Source: Actinospineispora spinosispora DSM 44797 (GTDB taxonomy: Bacteria > Actinomycetota > Actinomycetes > Mycobacteriales > Pseudonocardiaceae). Taken from it: a stretch of 62,903 nucleotides of DNA. The notes beneath the pieces were generated by a model. It ran no database searches. It saw nothing but the letters and a program-made list of their open reading frames with translations, and was not told where the DNA came from. Shown piece after piece: positions 49,589 through 57,927 of this stretch. Numbering within the stretch: position 1 is the first letter of the stretch; each line of letters opens with the position of its first letter. The stretch covers positions 1-62,903 of the forward strand of contig NZ_AUBB01000042.1 in NCBI RefSeq assembly GCF_000429025.1. The letters run 5' to 3'. A program made the position numbers and the translations under genes.

Positions 49589-51085
49589 GTGTCCCAGGAC
49601 GCGGATGTGGTCGATGCCCAGGCCACAGTTCCATTGCGCACTGTGATCAACGCGTGTGAGTTGGCGATTGCCCCGGTCGCGGAGACGCTGCCGGTCGGGG
49701 CACTCGACCGTCCGGTGCGGTGGGCGCATGCCTGTGAGCTGCGCGAGCCGGCCGCCCACCTGGTCGGTGACGAGTTACTGATGCTCACCGGGGTGAATCT
49801 GCCTTCGGATCCCGCCGAGGTCGATCGCTACGTGGGTGGAGTGTCGGCTGCCGGCGTGACTGCCCTGGGGTTCGGCATCACGCCGCCGGTCAGCACTGAG
49901 CTACCGGGTGAGTTGCGCCGGGCGTGTGTACGGCAGGGGATGCCGCTGTTGGTGATCCCACAGAGCACCCCGTTCATCGCGGTCAGCAGGGCGATCGCGA
50001 TGGCACTGAGCGAGATCGGCCATCGTGATCTACGGCGGGTCGCGGAGGCCAGGGAAGGGTTGACCACCGCGGCTGTGCATGGGGTCGAGGAGTTGGCGGC
50101 GGGGTTGGCTGAGCGACTGTTCGGCTGGGTGTGTCTGGTCGATGCGCGCGGTAGACCTGTTGTGGCGCACGGTGCGCCGTTGCCCTTCCCCTGCGAGGTC
50201 AGCGCCTTGCTGACCCGGTTACGGGTGGGTAGTGGTCTGCGCAGCGCGGCCACCCAGCTGATCGGAGGTGGCTATCTGGTGGCTCAGCCGGTGTTTCCCA
50301 AGGCTGCTGAGTCCCAGCTGGTGGTCGTTGGCCGCGCCGAGCGGTTCAGCGGGGCGGATCGTGCGGTGCTCGCGGTCGGTACCGCCCTGTTCGGTCTGGT
50401 GGACCCGGTCAGTCCGACTCTTGGTGCCGCACTGACCGGCATGCTGCTCTCCGGCGAGGCTCGGGCGCGGTCGGTGGCGATGCTGTTGGGTGCCGGTCCG
50501 TACCGAGTGCTGGCAGGTGTGCCGTACCGGTCGGGACCGGCGAAGAGCCAGGCCGGATATCACTGGTTGTGCTCGTACCTGGGCACTCCGCTGGTCGAGG
50601 TGCACGACGGTCCTCGGTTCACCGCGATCGCGTCGGCCCGCACGTGCATCGAGGATCTCCTGGCGTTGCGCGAGCACGGCTGGCTGGCGGTCGGCGGGAG
50701 CCCGGTCGAAGCACACCAGCTCGAGGGTGCTCTGGCCGAGGTCAGCGTGCTACGTGAGCGGGCGATCGGGTTGCGACGGCCGGTGCTCGCTCGCTCCGTC
50801 GGTCTGGACTCCGCGGTCGACCCGTCCGCGGCCGCGGACTTCGCCGCGCGCTTCCTCGCTCCGCTGCGCGAGCTTGACCGAGGCCGCTCCGGCGAACCGC
50901 TGTCCGACACGTTGCGCAGCTGGCTGGCACATCACGGTAGCTGGGACCGGACTGCGACCGCGCTCGGCGTGCACCGCAACAGTGTGCGTCGGCGAGTCGG
51001 CCAGGCGCAGCGCGCTCTCGGCGTCGATCTCGCCGACCCGGAGACGCGGATGGAACTGTGGTTCGCCCTGCGCTGGTCTCGGTGA
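49589..51085 (+). CDS. PucR-family transcriptional regulator
   Basis: 498 residues. The N-terminal PucR purine-catabolism domain is visible (RPVRWAHACELREPAAHLVGDELLMLTGVNLP, then GVTALGFGI and RQGMPLLVIPQSTPFIAVSRAI). The middle is GAF-like, and the C-terminal HTH_30 contains LRSWLAHHGSWDRTATALGVHRNSVRRRVGQAQRALGVDL. PucR proteins sense purine or N-heterocycle metabolites. GTG 49589 is divergent from the P450 homologue, with a 110-base shared promoter region that includes an AT-rich element at 49513-49530. It is probably the dedicated activator of the P450/NCS1/hydrolase operon. Confidence 0.9.
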   Translation: MSQDADVVDAQATVPLRTVINACELAIAPVAETLPVGALDRPVRWAHACELREPAAHLVGDELLMLTGVNLPSDPAEVDRYVGGVSAAGVTALGFGITPPVSTELPGELRRACVRQGMPLLVIPQSTPFIAVSRAIAMALSEIGHRDLRRVAEAREGLTTAAVHGVEELAAGLAERLFGWVCLVDARGRPVVAHGAPLPFPCEVSALLTRLRVGSGLRSAATQLIGGGYLVAQPVFPKAAESQLVVVGRAERFSGADRAVLAVGTALFGLVDPVSPTLGAALTGMLLSGEARARSVAMLLGAGPYRVLAGVPYRSGPAKSQAGYHWLCSYLGTPLVEVHDGPRFTAIASARTCIEDLLALREHGWLAVGGSPVEAHQLEGALAEVSVLRERAIGLRRPVLARSVGLDSAVDPSAAADFAARFLAPLRELDRGRSGEPLSDTLRSWLAHHGSWDRTATALGVHRNSVRRRVGQAQRALGVDLADPETRMELWFALRWSR

Positions 51086-51348
51086 ACGTCGGCAGGTCCC
51101 CAACCTGGGAAGCTGTCCTCCGGGCCCACGGGGTATCGGCCGACGCCGAGTACGTGCTTCTAGTCGGTCACCCGCTGGGATCGCCACGATTGAATATAGT
51201 TGATCCGGCACGCAGGGCTCGTGTAGTCACGGGATGAGGTGGGTAGGGGCGATGTCGTTGGTTGAGGCTTGGGTGGGGGAGAGGCTCAAGTCGGCTGGCG
51301 ATTGCTCATAGGAGTAGGACGTATCGCAGCAGCGGGGAGTCGGAGCGG

Positions 51349-51984
51349 ATGACTCTTTACCTTGTTCCTTGTTCAGGTGCCGAGCAAGCTTTGCCGAGTG
51401 GCGGGGTGTTGTTACCTGCTGTGGGTAGCGACGTTGCCCAGGTGGAGCCGGTTCTCGGTGGTTCGGTCGAGGACATCACTGGGGGGCGAGGATCGCGTGG
51501 TGCACTCAGCGCGGCGTACCCGGTTCGGTTGCTAGGCGAGGGGTTGGGGCGCCATGACATTCGGGACATCTTCGCCCTGCTCCGGCGCGTCGAACCGGCG
51601 ATGGCGAGACGCTCAGCGGTATCGATCAGTTCACGTGGGCTGGCCCAGCTGGAACGCAACGCGGATCTCATCGCGTTTGGTGAACTCGGGCCTTCAGAGA
51701 TCAACCAGCTGTATACGGTCATTCGTGGTGGTTTGCTGATGCCTGGTGCTTCATACCCTGAGGTCGGTGCCATTATCCCGCTCCTGAGGCTGGTGAGTGC
51801 CCACTTCGGTGTCCACTATCGACGTCTGGGTACACACCCGCACGAGCTTGGTGACTGTGATGACACGAATGAACGTCTGATCGCGGGATTCCGGGATGGT
51901 GATCCCGCCAGGGCCAGCGCCGCGGTCGAGGAACACCTGGATGGCTGTGAGAGGTATGCACTGGATCTGCTTGATCTAGATTGA
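51349..51984 (+). CDS. FCD-domain protein without a clear DNA-binding domain
   Basis: 211 residues. The helical part (HDIRDIFALLRRVEPAMARRSA, then a long helix region and ANDTNERLIAGFRDGDPARASAAVEEHLDGCERYALDLLDLD) resembles the FCD ligand-binding domain of GntR regulators. The first 60 residues contain no winged helix; they are Gly/Val-rich with VLLPAVGSDV. It could be a truncated regulator whose N-terminus was replaced, or a ligand-binding co-regulator. ATG 51349 has GGAG four bases upstream. An upstream in-frame extension to 51262 adds nothing recognisable. Confidence 0.6.
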   Translation: MTLYLVPCSGAEQALPSGGVLLPAVGSDVAQVEPVLGGSVEDITGGRGSRGALSAAYPVRLLGEGLGRHDIRDIFALLRRVEPAMARRSAVSISSRGLAQLERNADLIAFGELGPSEINQLYTVIRGGLLMPGASYPEVGAIIPLLRLVSAHFGVHYRRLGTHPHELGDCDDTNERLIAGFRDGDPARASAAVEEHLDGCERYALDLLDLD

Positions 51985-52177
51985 CATCTTGAGAGCTAGG
52001 GCCTGGGCTGGTTGCCAACCGACAGTGATTCATTGATCCCGTGGGTTCGCGGCGAGGGCGGTTGTGGTGATCGGTGGGAGCTACGCTCGCGCGGCAGTCA
52101 ACAAGATCGATTACGGGCCTTCGTGAAGCGAACGCGGGCACGAGGGCCCCGGTTTCGAAAGTTGAAGCGCGGCGTGG

Positions 52178-52357
52178 ATGTCGGAGGCGGTGGGGCAGCT
52201 GACGCCAAATCAGCGGGCGGTGTGGTTGTTGCATGAGGTCCACGGCCGGTCTTACGAGGAGATCGCGCACATCATCGGTACGCGCCCGGCTTCGGTCCGG
52301 GGCAGACTGTCTCGAGCGAGGGTCCAGCTAGCGGAGTTGATGTCCCCATGGCACTAA
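52178..52357 (+). pseudogene. Region 4 remnant of a second ECF sigma factor
   Basis: The 59-residue reading from ATG 52178 is the sigma-4 domain of an ECF factor nearly identical to the end of the one at 29038: 46 of 58 aligned residues match, including the terminal RGRLSRARVQLAELMSPWH. Homology continues past the stop into the start of a following gene (ATGGCACTA then a CCCGCGGCGG-like stretch), as in the intact locus. It breaks near 52380, at the end of the AsnC gene. Region 2 is absent. This is debris of a second sigma/Asp23 locus. Confidence 0.8.
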
Positions 52358-52383
52358 GAGCACACCCGCGGCGGTCATCAGTT

Positions 52384-53346
52384 TTAGTTCTGTGGTGGGG
52401 GGTCGAGTAGTCGGGGTCCGTCCATGATGAAGCCGCGGCGTTTGATGTTGCGGATCAGTGGGCTGGTTTCGATGTTGTGTACGCCGGGCATCGCGCCGAG
52501 GGTGTTGGTGAGGTAGTCGTAGAGGGCGTCGGTGTCGCGGCAGTGCAGGATGGCGACGAGGTTGGTCGGTCCGGTGGTCGCGGCGACGTACTCGACTCCT
52601 GGGTGTCGGCTCATGGCGTGGCCGAGGTGGTCGAGTTGCGCGGGTGCGACTGCGAGCCAGAGCACGGCTTCGGTGTCGAGTCCGAGCAGTGCGGGGTCGA
52701 TTTCGGGTTCGAAGATCATGTTGCTGGTTTCGATGAGGTGTTCGGTCTTGCGTCTGGTCGCGGTTTCGGACTTGCCGATGCGGGTGGCGAGGGTGGTGTA
52801 CGAGGCGCGGCCGTCGGTGGCCAGCGCGCGCAGCAGGCGGTGATCGTCCTGGTCGAGTTGCGGCTTCGGTGACTCGGTCGTAGATGCCGGCTCTTCGGGG
52901 CGGAACTCTCGCAGGATGGACTGCGCGGTCACTTGTAGGACTCGACCGGTGCGCGGGAGTTTCTCTAGTAGGAGGTCGTCGCGTTCGCGGGCGGAGCGTG
53001 CTCGGGGGAAGCAGATGATGTCGGTGCCACCGGCCAGGAGATGTACCCACTGCACGTCTTCTCGCCCGGCGAGAGCCACCGCGACCGCCGGTGCGGTGGT
53101 GGGGTTGCACTGGATGCGAAACAGCCACTCGGTGTAGCCGACACGTCTGCTGCTGGGCAGTCCGACGACTCTGAGTAGACCGGCGGTGTGCAGCCGGCGG
53201 TAGCGGCGGGCCACGGTCTGTTCCGAGACGTCCAGCGTCGCGGCAAGCCGGCTCCACGATGCGCGTCCCTCGCCTTGAAGAGCGCGTACCAGCGCACGAT
53301 CCGACTCATCGAGGTTGGCGGAATCCGCCGAAATAGAAGCTTTCAT
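52384..53346 (-). CDS. Double-domain Lrp/AsnC-family regulator
   Basis: 320 residues with two AsnC helix-turn-helix units: LDESDRALVRALQGEGRASWSRLAATLDVSEQTVARRYRRL and LDQDDHRLLRALATDGRASYTTLATRIGKSETATRRKTEHLI. Each is followed by a RAM-like sensory fold (VQWVHLLAGGTDIICF; VEYVAATTGPTNLVAILHCRDTDALYDYL). ATG 53346 (MKASISA) is chosen; the frame continues upstream only as promoter sequence. It is divergent from the MFS exporter at 53468, which it probably controls through the inverted repeat at 53400-53418. Confidence 0.85.
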   Translation of the reverse strand: MKASISADSANLDESDRALVRALQGEGRASWSRLAATLDVSEQTVARRYRRLHTAGLLRVVGLPSSRRVGYTEWLFRIQCNPTTAPAVAVALAGREDVQWVHLLAGGTDIICFPRARSARERDDLLLEKLPRTGRVLQVTAQSILREFRPEEPASTTESPKPQLDQDDHRLLRALATDGRASYTTLATRIGKSETATRRKTEHLIETSNMIFEPEIDPALLGLDTEAVLWLAVAPAQLDHLGHAMSRHPGVEYVAATTGPTNLVAILHCRDTDALYDYLTNTLGAMPGVHNIETSPLIRNIKRRGFIMDGPRLLDPPPQN

Positions 53347-53399
53347 GGAGGAATACAGCGTAACTGACCGAGCAGTGGGTTGTGTCCGTCGATACCGGT

Positions 53400-53418
53400 G
53401 GTACCAGTTCCCAGTACC
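53400..53418. promoter_or_regulatory. Inverted repeat GGTAC-N9-GTACC between AsnC and MFS genes
   Basis: Perfect 5-base arms centred at 53409, almost midway in the 121-base divergent region. A nearby TACCGGTGGTA adds further symmetry. It is a likely binding site of the AsnC-type regulator. Confidence 0.5.
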
Positions 53419-53467
53419 GCACGCGGCGACCCCGCCAGTGTGACCGCCGGAAAGGGACGGGTTCGGG

Positions 53468-54985
53468 ATGAGTAAGTGGTGGCCGTTGGTGGCGATCTGC
53501 CTGGGCACCTTTGTGTTGTTGCTCGACCTGACCATCGTCAACGTTGCTCTGCCCGCGATGGCCACCAGTCTCAACGCCCGTTTCAGCGATCTGCAATGGG
53601 TGGTCGACGGCTATGTCGTCGGCCTCGTGGTCTTGCCGCTCACCTTCGGCACGCTGGCTGACCTGCATGGACGCCGACGCGGCTACCTCATCGGACTGGT
53701 GTTGTTCGCGGCGACCTCGCTGGCCTGCGGGCTGGCGACCACCCCGATGCTGCTGATCGGGGCACGAGTCGCCCAGGGTGTGGGCGGTGCGCTGATGTTC
53801 GCAACCACACTGGCGCTGCTGTCCAGAACCTACGGCGGCCGCGACCGCGGAACAGCGTATGGAGTATGGGGCGCGGTCCTGGGCGGGGCGACCGCGATCG
53901 GGCCGATCGCGGGCGGGGTCCTCACCGAGTACCTGAGCTGGCGGTGGATCTTCCTGGTCAACGTCCCCATTTGCGCGGCCGCCGTCGGGTTGAGTCTGGC
54001 TGTGCTGGCCGAGTCGGCGAACCCGCGCGCGCGACGGGTCGACTGGCCCGGAGTGCTGCTGTTCTCCTTCGCCATGACCTGCCTGCTGCTGGGCCTGATC
54101 GACACCGCGGCCTGGGCGCCGTGGATGTACCTGGTGTCCACGCTCGCCCTGGCGGCGTTCGTTGTGATCGAGCTGAGGCGAGACGAACCGATGCTCGATC
54201 TGGGCCTGCTACGCAACCGGGCCTTCCTCGCGGTGTCGATCGCCGCGATGACGATGCCCTTCGCGGTTTTCTCGCTGTTCCTGTTCCTCGCCCTGTGGAC
54301 TCAATCCGTGCTCGGCATGTCACCGGTCCAGGCCGGCCTCGTCTTCATGCCGTTGAGCCTGGTCCAACTCGCCACCTCGATCCTGTCCGGGAAGTACCTG
54401 CACACCCGGATCGCCGAACGCACCCAGATCACCGTCGGCCTGCTGGTGTGTGGATGCTCGGTGCTGCTGTTTCGCGGTTTGGACAACCACTCCAGCTGGC
54501 CAGCCCTGATGCCCGGCATGCTGCTCGGCGGCCTCGGAGTCGGACTCGCCAGCGCACCGCTGATCTCCGCGGCGATGAGCGTCGTACCCCCGGACCAGGC
54601 GGGCATGGCCTCCGGCGCCAACAGCACATTCCAACGCCTGGGCAGCGCCTTGGGCATCGCCATCCTCGGCGTGCTGTTCGCCCACGAAGTCCAGTCCCAA
54701 CTCGCGGTCTCCGGCACCGGAACCGGAATCCCCGGATTCGCCGCCGCGGTAGCCGGCGGAGGCACCCCAGAACTACTCGCCGCGACACCACAACCGGCAC
54801 GAGCAGCACTGGCCGACCACATCAAGACCGGCTTCACCGCCGGGTTGAACCACACATTCACCATCGCCGCGACCGTCGCGTTCATCGGAGCCGCGGTGGC
54901 ATGGTCCATCAAAACCCCGGAAGTCCAGGACGTCAGCCACCGAACGGACACGGCGAGAATTGTCCCCGAACCGAAGCCTCGATAA
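53468..54985 (+). CDS. MFS drug exporter of the DHA2 (EmrB/QacA) family
   Basis: 505 residues with 14 predicted membrane helices. DHA2 motifs are present: LLDLTIVNVALPAMA in helix 1, LADLHGRRRGYLIGL (motif A), RVAQGVGGALMFATTLALL and AVLGGATAIGPIAGGVLTEYLSWRWIFLVNVPI (motif C). It exports small hydrophobic compounds by proton antiport. ATG 53468 has GGAAAGGGA upstream. Control by the divergent AsnC-type regulator suggests an amino-acid-like or aromatic ligand rather than a classical TetR-controlled drug. Confidence 0.92.
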   Translation: MSKWWPLVAICLGTFVLLLDLTIVNVALPAMATSLNARFSDLQWVVDGYVVGLVVLPLTFGTLADLHGRRRGYLIGLVLFAATSLACGLATTPMLLIGARVAQGVGGALMFATTLALLSRTYGGRDRGTAYGVWGAVLGGATAIGPIAGGVLTEYLSWRWIFLVNVPICAAAVGLSLAVLAESANPRARRVDWPGVLLFSFAMTCLLLGLIDTAAWAPWMYLVSTLALAAFVVIELRRDEPMLDLGLLRNRAFLAVSIAAMTMPFAVFSLFLFLALWTQSVLGMSPVQAGLVFMPLSLVQLATSILSGKYLHTRIAERTQITVGLLVCGCSVLLFRGLDNHSSWPALMPGMLLGGLGVGLASAPLISAAMSVVPPDQAGMASGANSTFQRLGSALGIAILGVLFAHEVQSQLAVSGTGTGIPGFAAAVAGGGTPELLAATPQPARAALADHIKTGFTAGLNHTFTIAATVAFIGAAVAWSIKTPEVQDVSHRTDTARIVPEPKPR

Positions 54986-55146
54986 TCGTTGCGTCGCGCA
55001 TCTTGTTCTTGCGCAAGTCGTGCGTGTCGGTGTATTCGGGTTTGTGATATTGGAGGGTTGATGAGATATTTGGTGTAATAGATGACTGGTCAACTTCTTC
55101 GCCGTCGTGTGGGTGGCCGAGGTTTGATGTCGCCGGGGGAGGTTTC

Positions 55147-55830
55147 GTGGCGAGGGTTGGTGCGCGGTGGCTGGCGTCGGTCGAGTCGCTCCAGGGCGTG
55201 GACCGGGTGGCTGAGCATGTTGCTGGCGCGGTTCGGTCTGGCGAGCTCGTTGCGGGAGGTGAGGTGTCCCCGCGAGAGCTGGCGGAAGAATTCGAGGTGT
55301 CGTTCGATGTCATCGACACCGCGCTGGCGAGGCTGGTGGTCGAGGGGGTGCTCGTTCGTCATGGGAACGGGGTCAGGGTGCGACCGGTCAATCGCGCGGA
55401 TCTGCTGCGAGCCTATGAGCTGCGCAGGGTCCTTGACCCGCAGTTGGCGGCGGAGAAAGTGTGTTCCCAGTCCGACGACTTTTTCGCTCGCCTCGCGGGT
55501 GTCGCGGCGGCCAGGGACGATCTCACCGCACCGTTGTCGGTACGGCTGGAGGCCAACGAGCGGTTGCGCAACATGACCATCCCGACCGCGTCGCAGGTGC
55601 AGTGGCAGCGTCGCATCATGGGGATGGCCTGGCAACAGGTCGACCTGTTCATCCCGGTGGTGGCGAGGGCCCAGGTGGCACGGGGTGGGAGCCCATGGCC
55701 TCAGCTCGGGTCACAGATGGTCGAGGTCTACCAACGCCGTAGTCATAAAGCTATACGCGCCTGGTGGCAGGACTATCTGGATCAAGGCTGGCTGCTCATC
55801 GAGCATGCTCTGGATGGCATCGCTTGCTAA
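55147..55830 (+). CDS. GntR-type transcriptional regulator
   Basis: 227 residues. The winged helix is recognisable (VAEHVAGAVRSGELVAGGEVSPRELAEEFEVSFDVIDTALARLVVEGVLVRHGNGVRVRPV). The helical C-terminal domain is FCD-like, with RAYELRRVLDPQLAAEKV, then a region rich in Trp and Gln. GTG 55147 has GGGGAGG five bases upstream. The preceding 160 bases after the MFS gene are AT-rich around 55040-55080 and probably hold its promoter. It is another of the many GntR-like regulators in this window; no obvious target operon adjoins it. Confidence 0.75.
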   Translation: MARVGARWLASVESLQGVDRVAEHVAGAVRSGELVAGGEVSPRELAEEFEVSFDVIDTALARLVVEGVLVRHGNGVRVRPVNRADLLRAYELRRVLDPQLAAEKVCSQSDDFFARLAGVAAARDDLTAPLSVRLEANERLRNMTIPTASQVQWQRRIMGMAWQQVDLFIPVVARAQVARGGSPWPQLGSQMVEVYQRRSHKAIRAWWQDYLDQGWLLIEHALDGIAC

Positions 55831-56353
55831 GCCCCTCATGACACCCACCTACCGTGGTGGCGAGCGACCCGCGGGAGCGCGAACAGGCTCGTAGCACCGG
55901 GCCCCTGGGTGACACAGGTACTGGCTTCTTAGCCCGTTACGGCCTAGGTGTGGTTCGAGTGGGGTGCGCCGCTCGCCGTGGCGCCCTCGGCTGCGCTCGC
56001 GCGAGTGCAAGCGCAGCGCGGCTGCCCGTCGAGAGGTCAACCGCACCACATCCGCGACCAGTACCGCCTGGCCCCTGGGGACGCTGCCTCCGGCGGTGAC
56101 CCCATCGGCGCCCGCGGTGCCGTTGCCGCGCATCGCGGCCCAGCGGGACTGCCCACATTGCGGCGGCCCCGTCACCATCGACGCGCTACTCACCACACCC
56201 GAACAACCACCTCGCCATGATCTGCCCGCGAGGGGGCGGTTCAGCGAGCGGCGGACCGGTGGCGGACGTCGCTGCGGCCCACCCACACGGCTGAAATCCA
56301 GCAGGTCAGTCGTCTAACTTATAACGCAGTGCTGGTGGGGTCGTTTCCTGGGT
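55831..56353. other. Gene-poor region with a possible zinc-ribbon fragment
   Basis: No confident gene. One plus-strand frame (55964-56317) contains RDCPHCGGPVTIDALL, which looks like a genuine Cys-x2-Cys zinc-ribbon half, but the surroundings are Arg/Pro/Ser-rich and no start is supported. It may be the tail of a lost gene. Confidence 0.3.
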
Positions 56354-56818
56354 ATGACTTTCGTGATGCGCACTCCTTTCGCGGTGGCCGTTGTGGCTGT
56401 TGGCCTGTTCGTCGTACCGGCGACCGCTCAGGCTCATGGCCGTGGGGGTGGAGAGGTATACGGGGATTTCAGTACGGCGGTGTTCTCGGCCAAGGGTCGC
56501 GCGATTCAGCACAGCGCGGACCCCCGTGACGCCAGCGGTCGTGTCGCGGCTCATCCGGCACCGCCGGTCGTCAACCAGCTGCTCCAACAGGGCCAGGTGA
56601 TCTGCACGGACGTCGTGGGTAACACCGCGGGCCTGCTGATGCGGGTCGATGACGGCACCGTGACTGGATCGGTGTTCTACGCGACCGCGGTCGACAACGG
56701 CCCTGGGAACAAAGACTTGGCCGGTTTTCTGCCGGCGACCGAGTCCTCGTCATGCGCGCCGGGCCTCGCTCCGACACAACCGGTGACCAGCGGCGACATC
56801 ACCGTTCGCCAGTACTGA
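56354..56818 (+). CDS. Secreted protein of unknown function
   Basis: 154 residues. A clear Sec signal peptide (FAVAVVAVGLFVVPATAQA, cleavage after AQA near residue 27) is followed by an acidic, Gly-rich mature part of about 127 residues with two Cys (VICTDV and SSSCAPGL) that could form a disulfide. Segments TAGLLMRVDDGTVTGSVFYATAVDNGPGNKD suggest a beta-rich fold. I do not recognise a family. ATG 56354 or ATG 56366 is possible; the latter gives a shorter, more usual signal peptide. Confidence 0.65.
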   Translation: MTFVMRTPFAVAVVAVGLFVVPATAQAHGRGGGEVYGDFSTAVFSAKGRAIQHSADPRDASGRVAAHPAPPVVNQLLQQGQVICTDVVGNTAGLLMRVDDGTVTGSVFYATAVDNGPGNKDLAGFLPATESSSCAPGLAPTQPVTSGDITVRQY

Positions 56819-56872
56819 TACTTCCCGGGGTTACACCGTTCCGCGCGCCCTGAGTGCGTCTTACTGACAAGC

Positions 56873-57230
56873 TCAGTTGTAGCGGGGGATCGGTACGTGG
56901 GGGAAGCAGTGCGTGCTGACCGGGCGTGGTTGGTGGGGTCGTTGCGGCGGTGAAGCGGGTGAGGGCTTTGCCGTGTGTGTCCAGGCCCAGGCGATCACCG
57001 ATCGTTGTTTGTCCAGGGTGAACAGGTCGCGGGGTCGTTCTCGGTTGACGTTCCAGAGTTCCTGGCCTGTGAAGGCTCGGCGCAGGGTGCGCCAAGTGAT
57101 TTGGCGACGTGTCGGGGCGGGTCGAGCAGCACGATGGTGTCGGCGCGGGTGAGAACGAGGTCGGCGACGGCGGAGTAGTTGCCGTCGATGACCCACGCCT
57201 CGCGAGTGGCCAGCTGTGGTGCGTGATCCG
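56873..57230 (-). pseudogene. P-loop adenylate kinase-like (FlaR/topology-modulation type) remnant
   Basis: On the minus strand, one frame from about 57230 reads TREAWVIDGNYSAVADLVL then RADTIVLLDPPRHV. A second frame, after a shift near 57100, continues TWRTLRRAFTGQELWNVNRER and SVIAWAWTH. Together these are the middle and end of a small P-loop kinase-like protein. The N-terminal Walker A loop is missing and the frame is shifted, so it is non-functional. It lies upstream of, and divergent from, the TetR gene. Confidence 0.55.
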
Positions 57231-57238
57231 ATCAACAG

Positions 57239-57262
57239 GTAACAAGTATTGAATTCTGTTAC
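57239..57262. promoter_or_regulatory. TetR operator: GTAACA-N12-TGTTAC
   Basis: GTAACA and TGTTAC are exact inverted arms around a centre that includes GAATTC. An overlapping palindrome, ACAAGTA-N11-TACTTGT, covers 57242-57266. The element ends 20-25 bases before the TetR start, an ideal autoregulatory position, and is strikingly AT-rich for this region. Confidence 0.6.
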
Positions 57263-57284
57263 TTGTCGACGCTAGCCTGCCGGT

Positions 57285-57872
57285 GTGTCCCGACGAGAGC
57301 CACTGACTCACGAGCAGGTCCTGATTGCCGCCGAACAAACATTGCGGCGCTTCGGGCCGGAGAAGGCACGGGTGGTCGACGTGGCCAGGGCTTTGGGTGT
57401 GACCCACGCGGTCCTCTACCGGCACTTCGGCAGCAAGAACGCCCTGCGCGAGGCGGTGACCGGGTTGTGGTTGGACCAGGCTGTCGATGCCCTGTCGGGG
57501 TTCGTCACCGCCTCGGGGCCGGCAGACCAGCGGCTGCACGACTGGCTGTTCGCTCTCCTCGAGGGCAAGCGACGCAAGGCGCGGGAGGACCCCGCGTTGT
57601 TCGCCACCTACGCCACCACCGTGGACCGCGGGAGCGAGCTGGTGCAGCGGCACTACGCCGATTTGGTCGGCCAGGTCGCGGCGATCCTGCGTGACGGTCT
57701 TGTCCAGGGGATCTACCTCTGCCCCGACCCCACCGCGACCGCCGACGCCGTGCTCCAGGCCACGGCTCCTTTTCACGACCCGGTGCACGCCGCCGAGTGG
57801 GAGCAGCCCGGGATCAAGCAGCGTTTCGAGCGTGTGTGGGCGCTGATCAACAACGGTCTGGCGACGCGCTGA
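57285..57872 (+). CDS. TetR-family transcriptional regulator
   Basis: 195 residues. The DNA-binding part is VLIAAEQTLRRFGPEKARVVDVARALGVTHAVLYRHFGSKNALREAV. The C-terminal domain (VDALSGFVTASGPADQRLHDWLFALLEGKRRKAREDPALFATY) resembles TetR_C subfamilies of YbiH/AcrR type. GTG 57285 follows its palindromic operator. The gene precedes the frameshifted type-B carboxylesterase by 55 bases on the same strand and probably regulates it, forming a simple substrate-inducible unit. Confidence 0.88.
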   Translation: MSRREPLTHEQVLIAAEQTLRRFGPEKARVVDVARALGVTHAVLYRHFGSKNALREAVTGLWLDQAVDALSGFVTASGPADQRLHDWLFALLEGKRRKAREDPALFATYATTVDRGSELVQRHYADLVGQVAAILRDGLVQGIYLCPDPTATADAVLQATAPFHDPVHAAEWEQPGIKQRFERVWALINNGLATR

Positions 57873-57927
57873 GAACTCTCGTGACGCCCGCGCCCACCCA
57901 TCACTGTCGTTCGAAGGAAGGACCACC

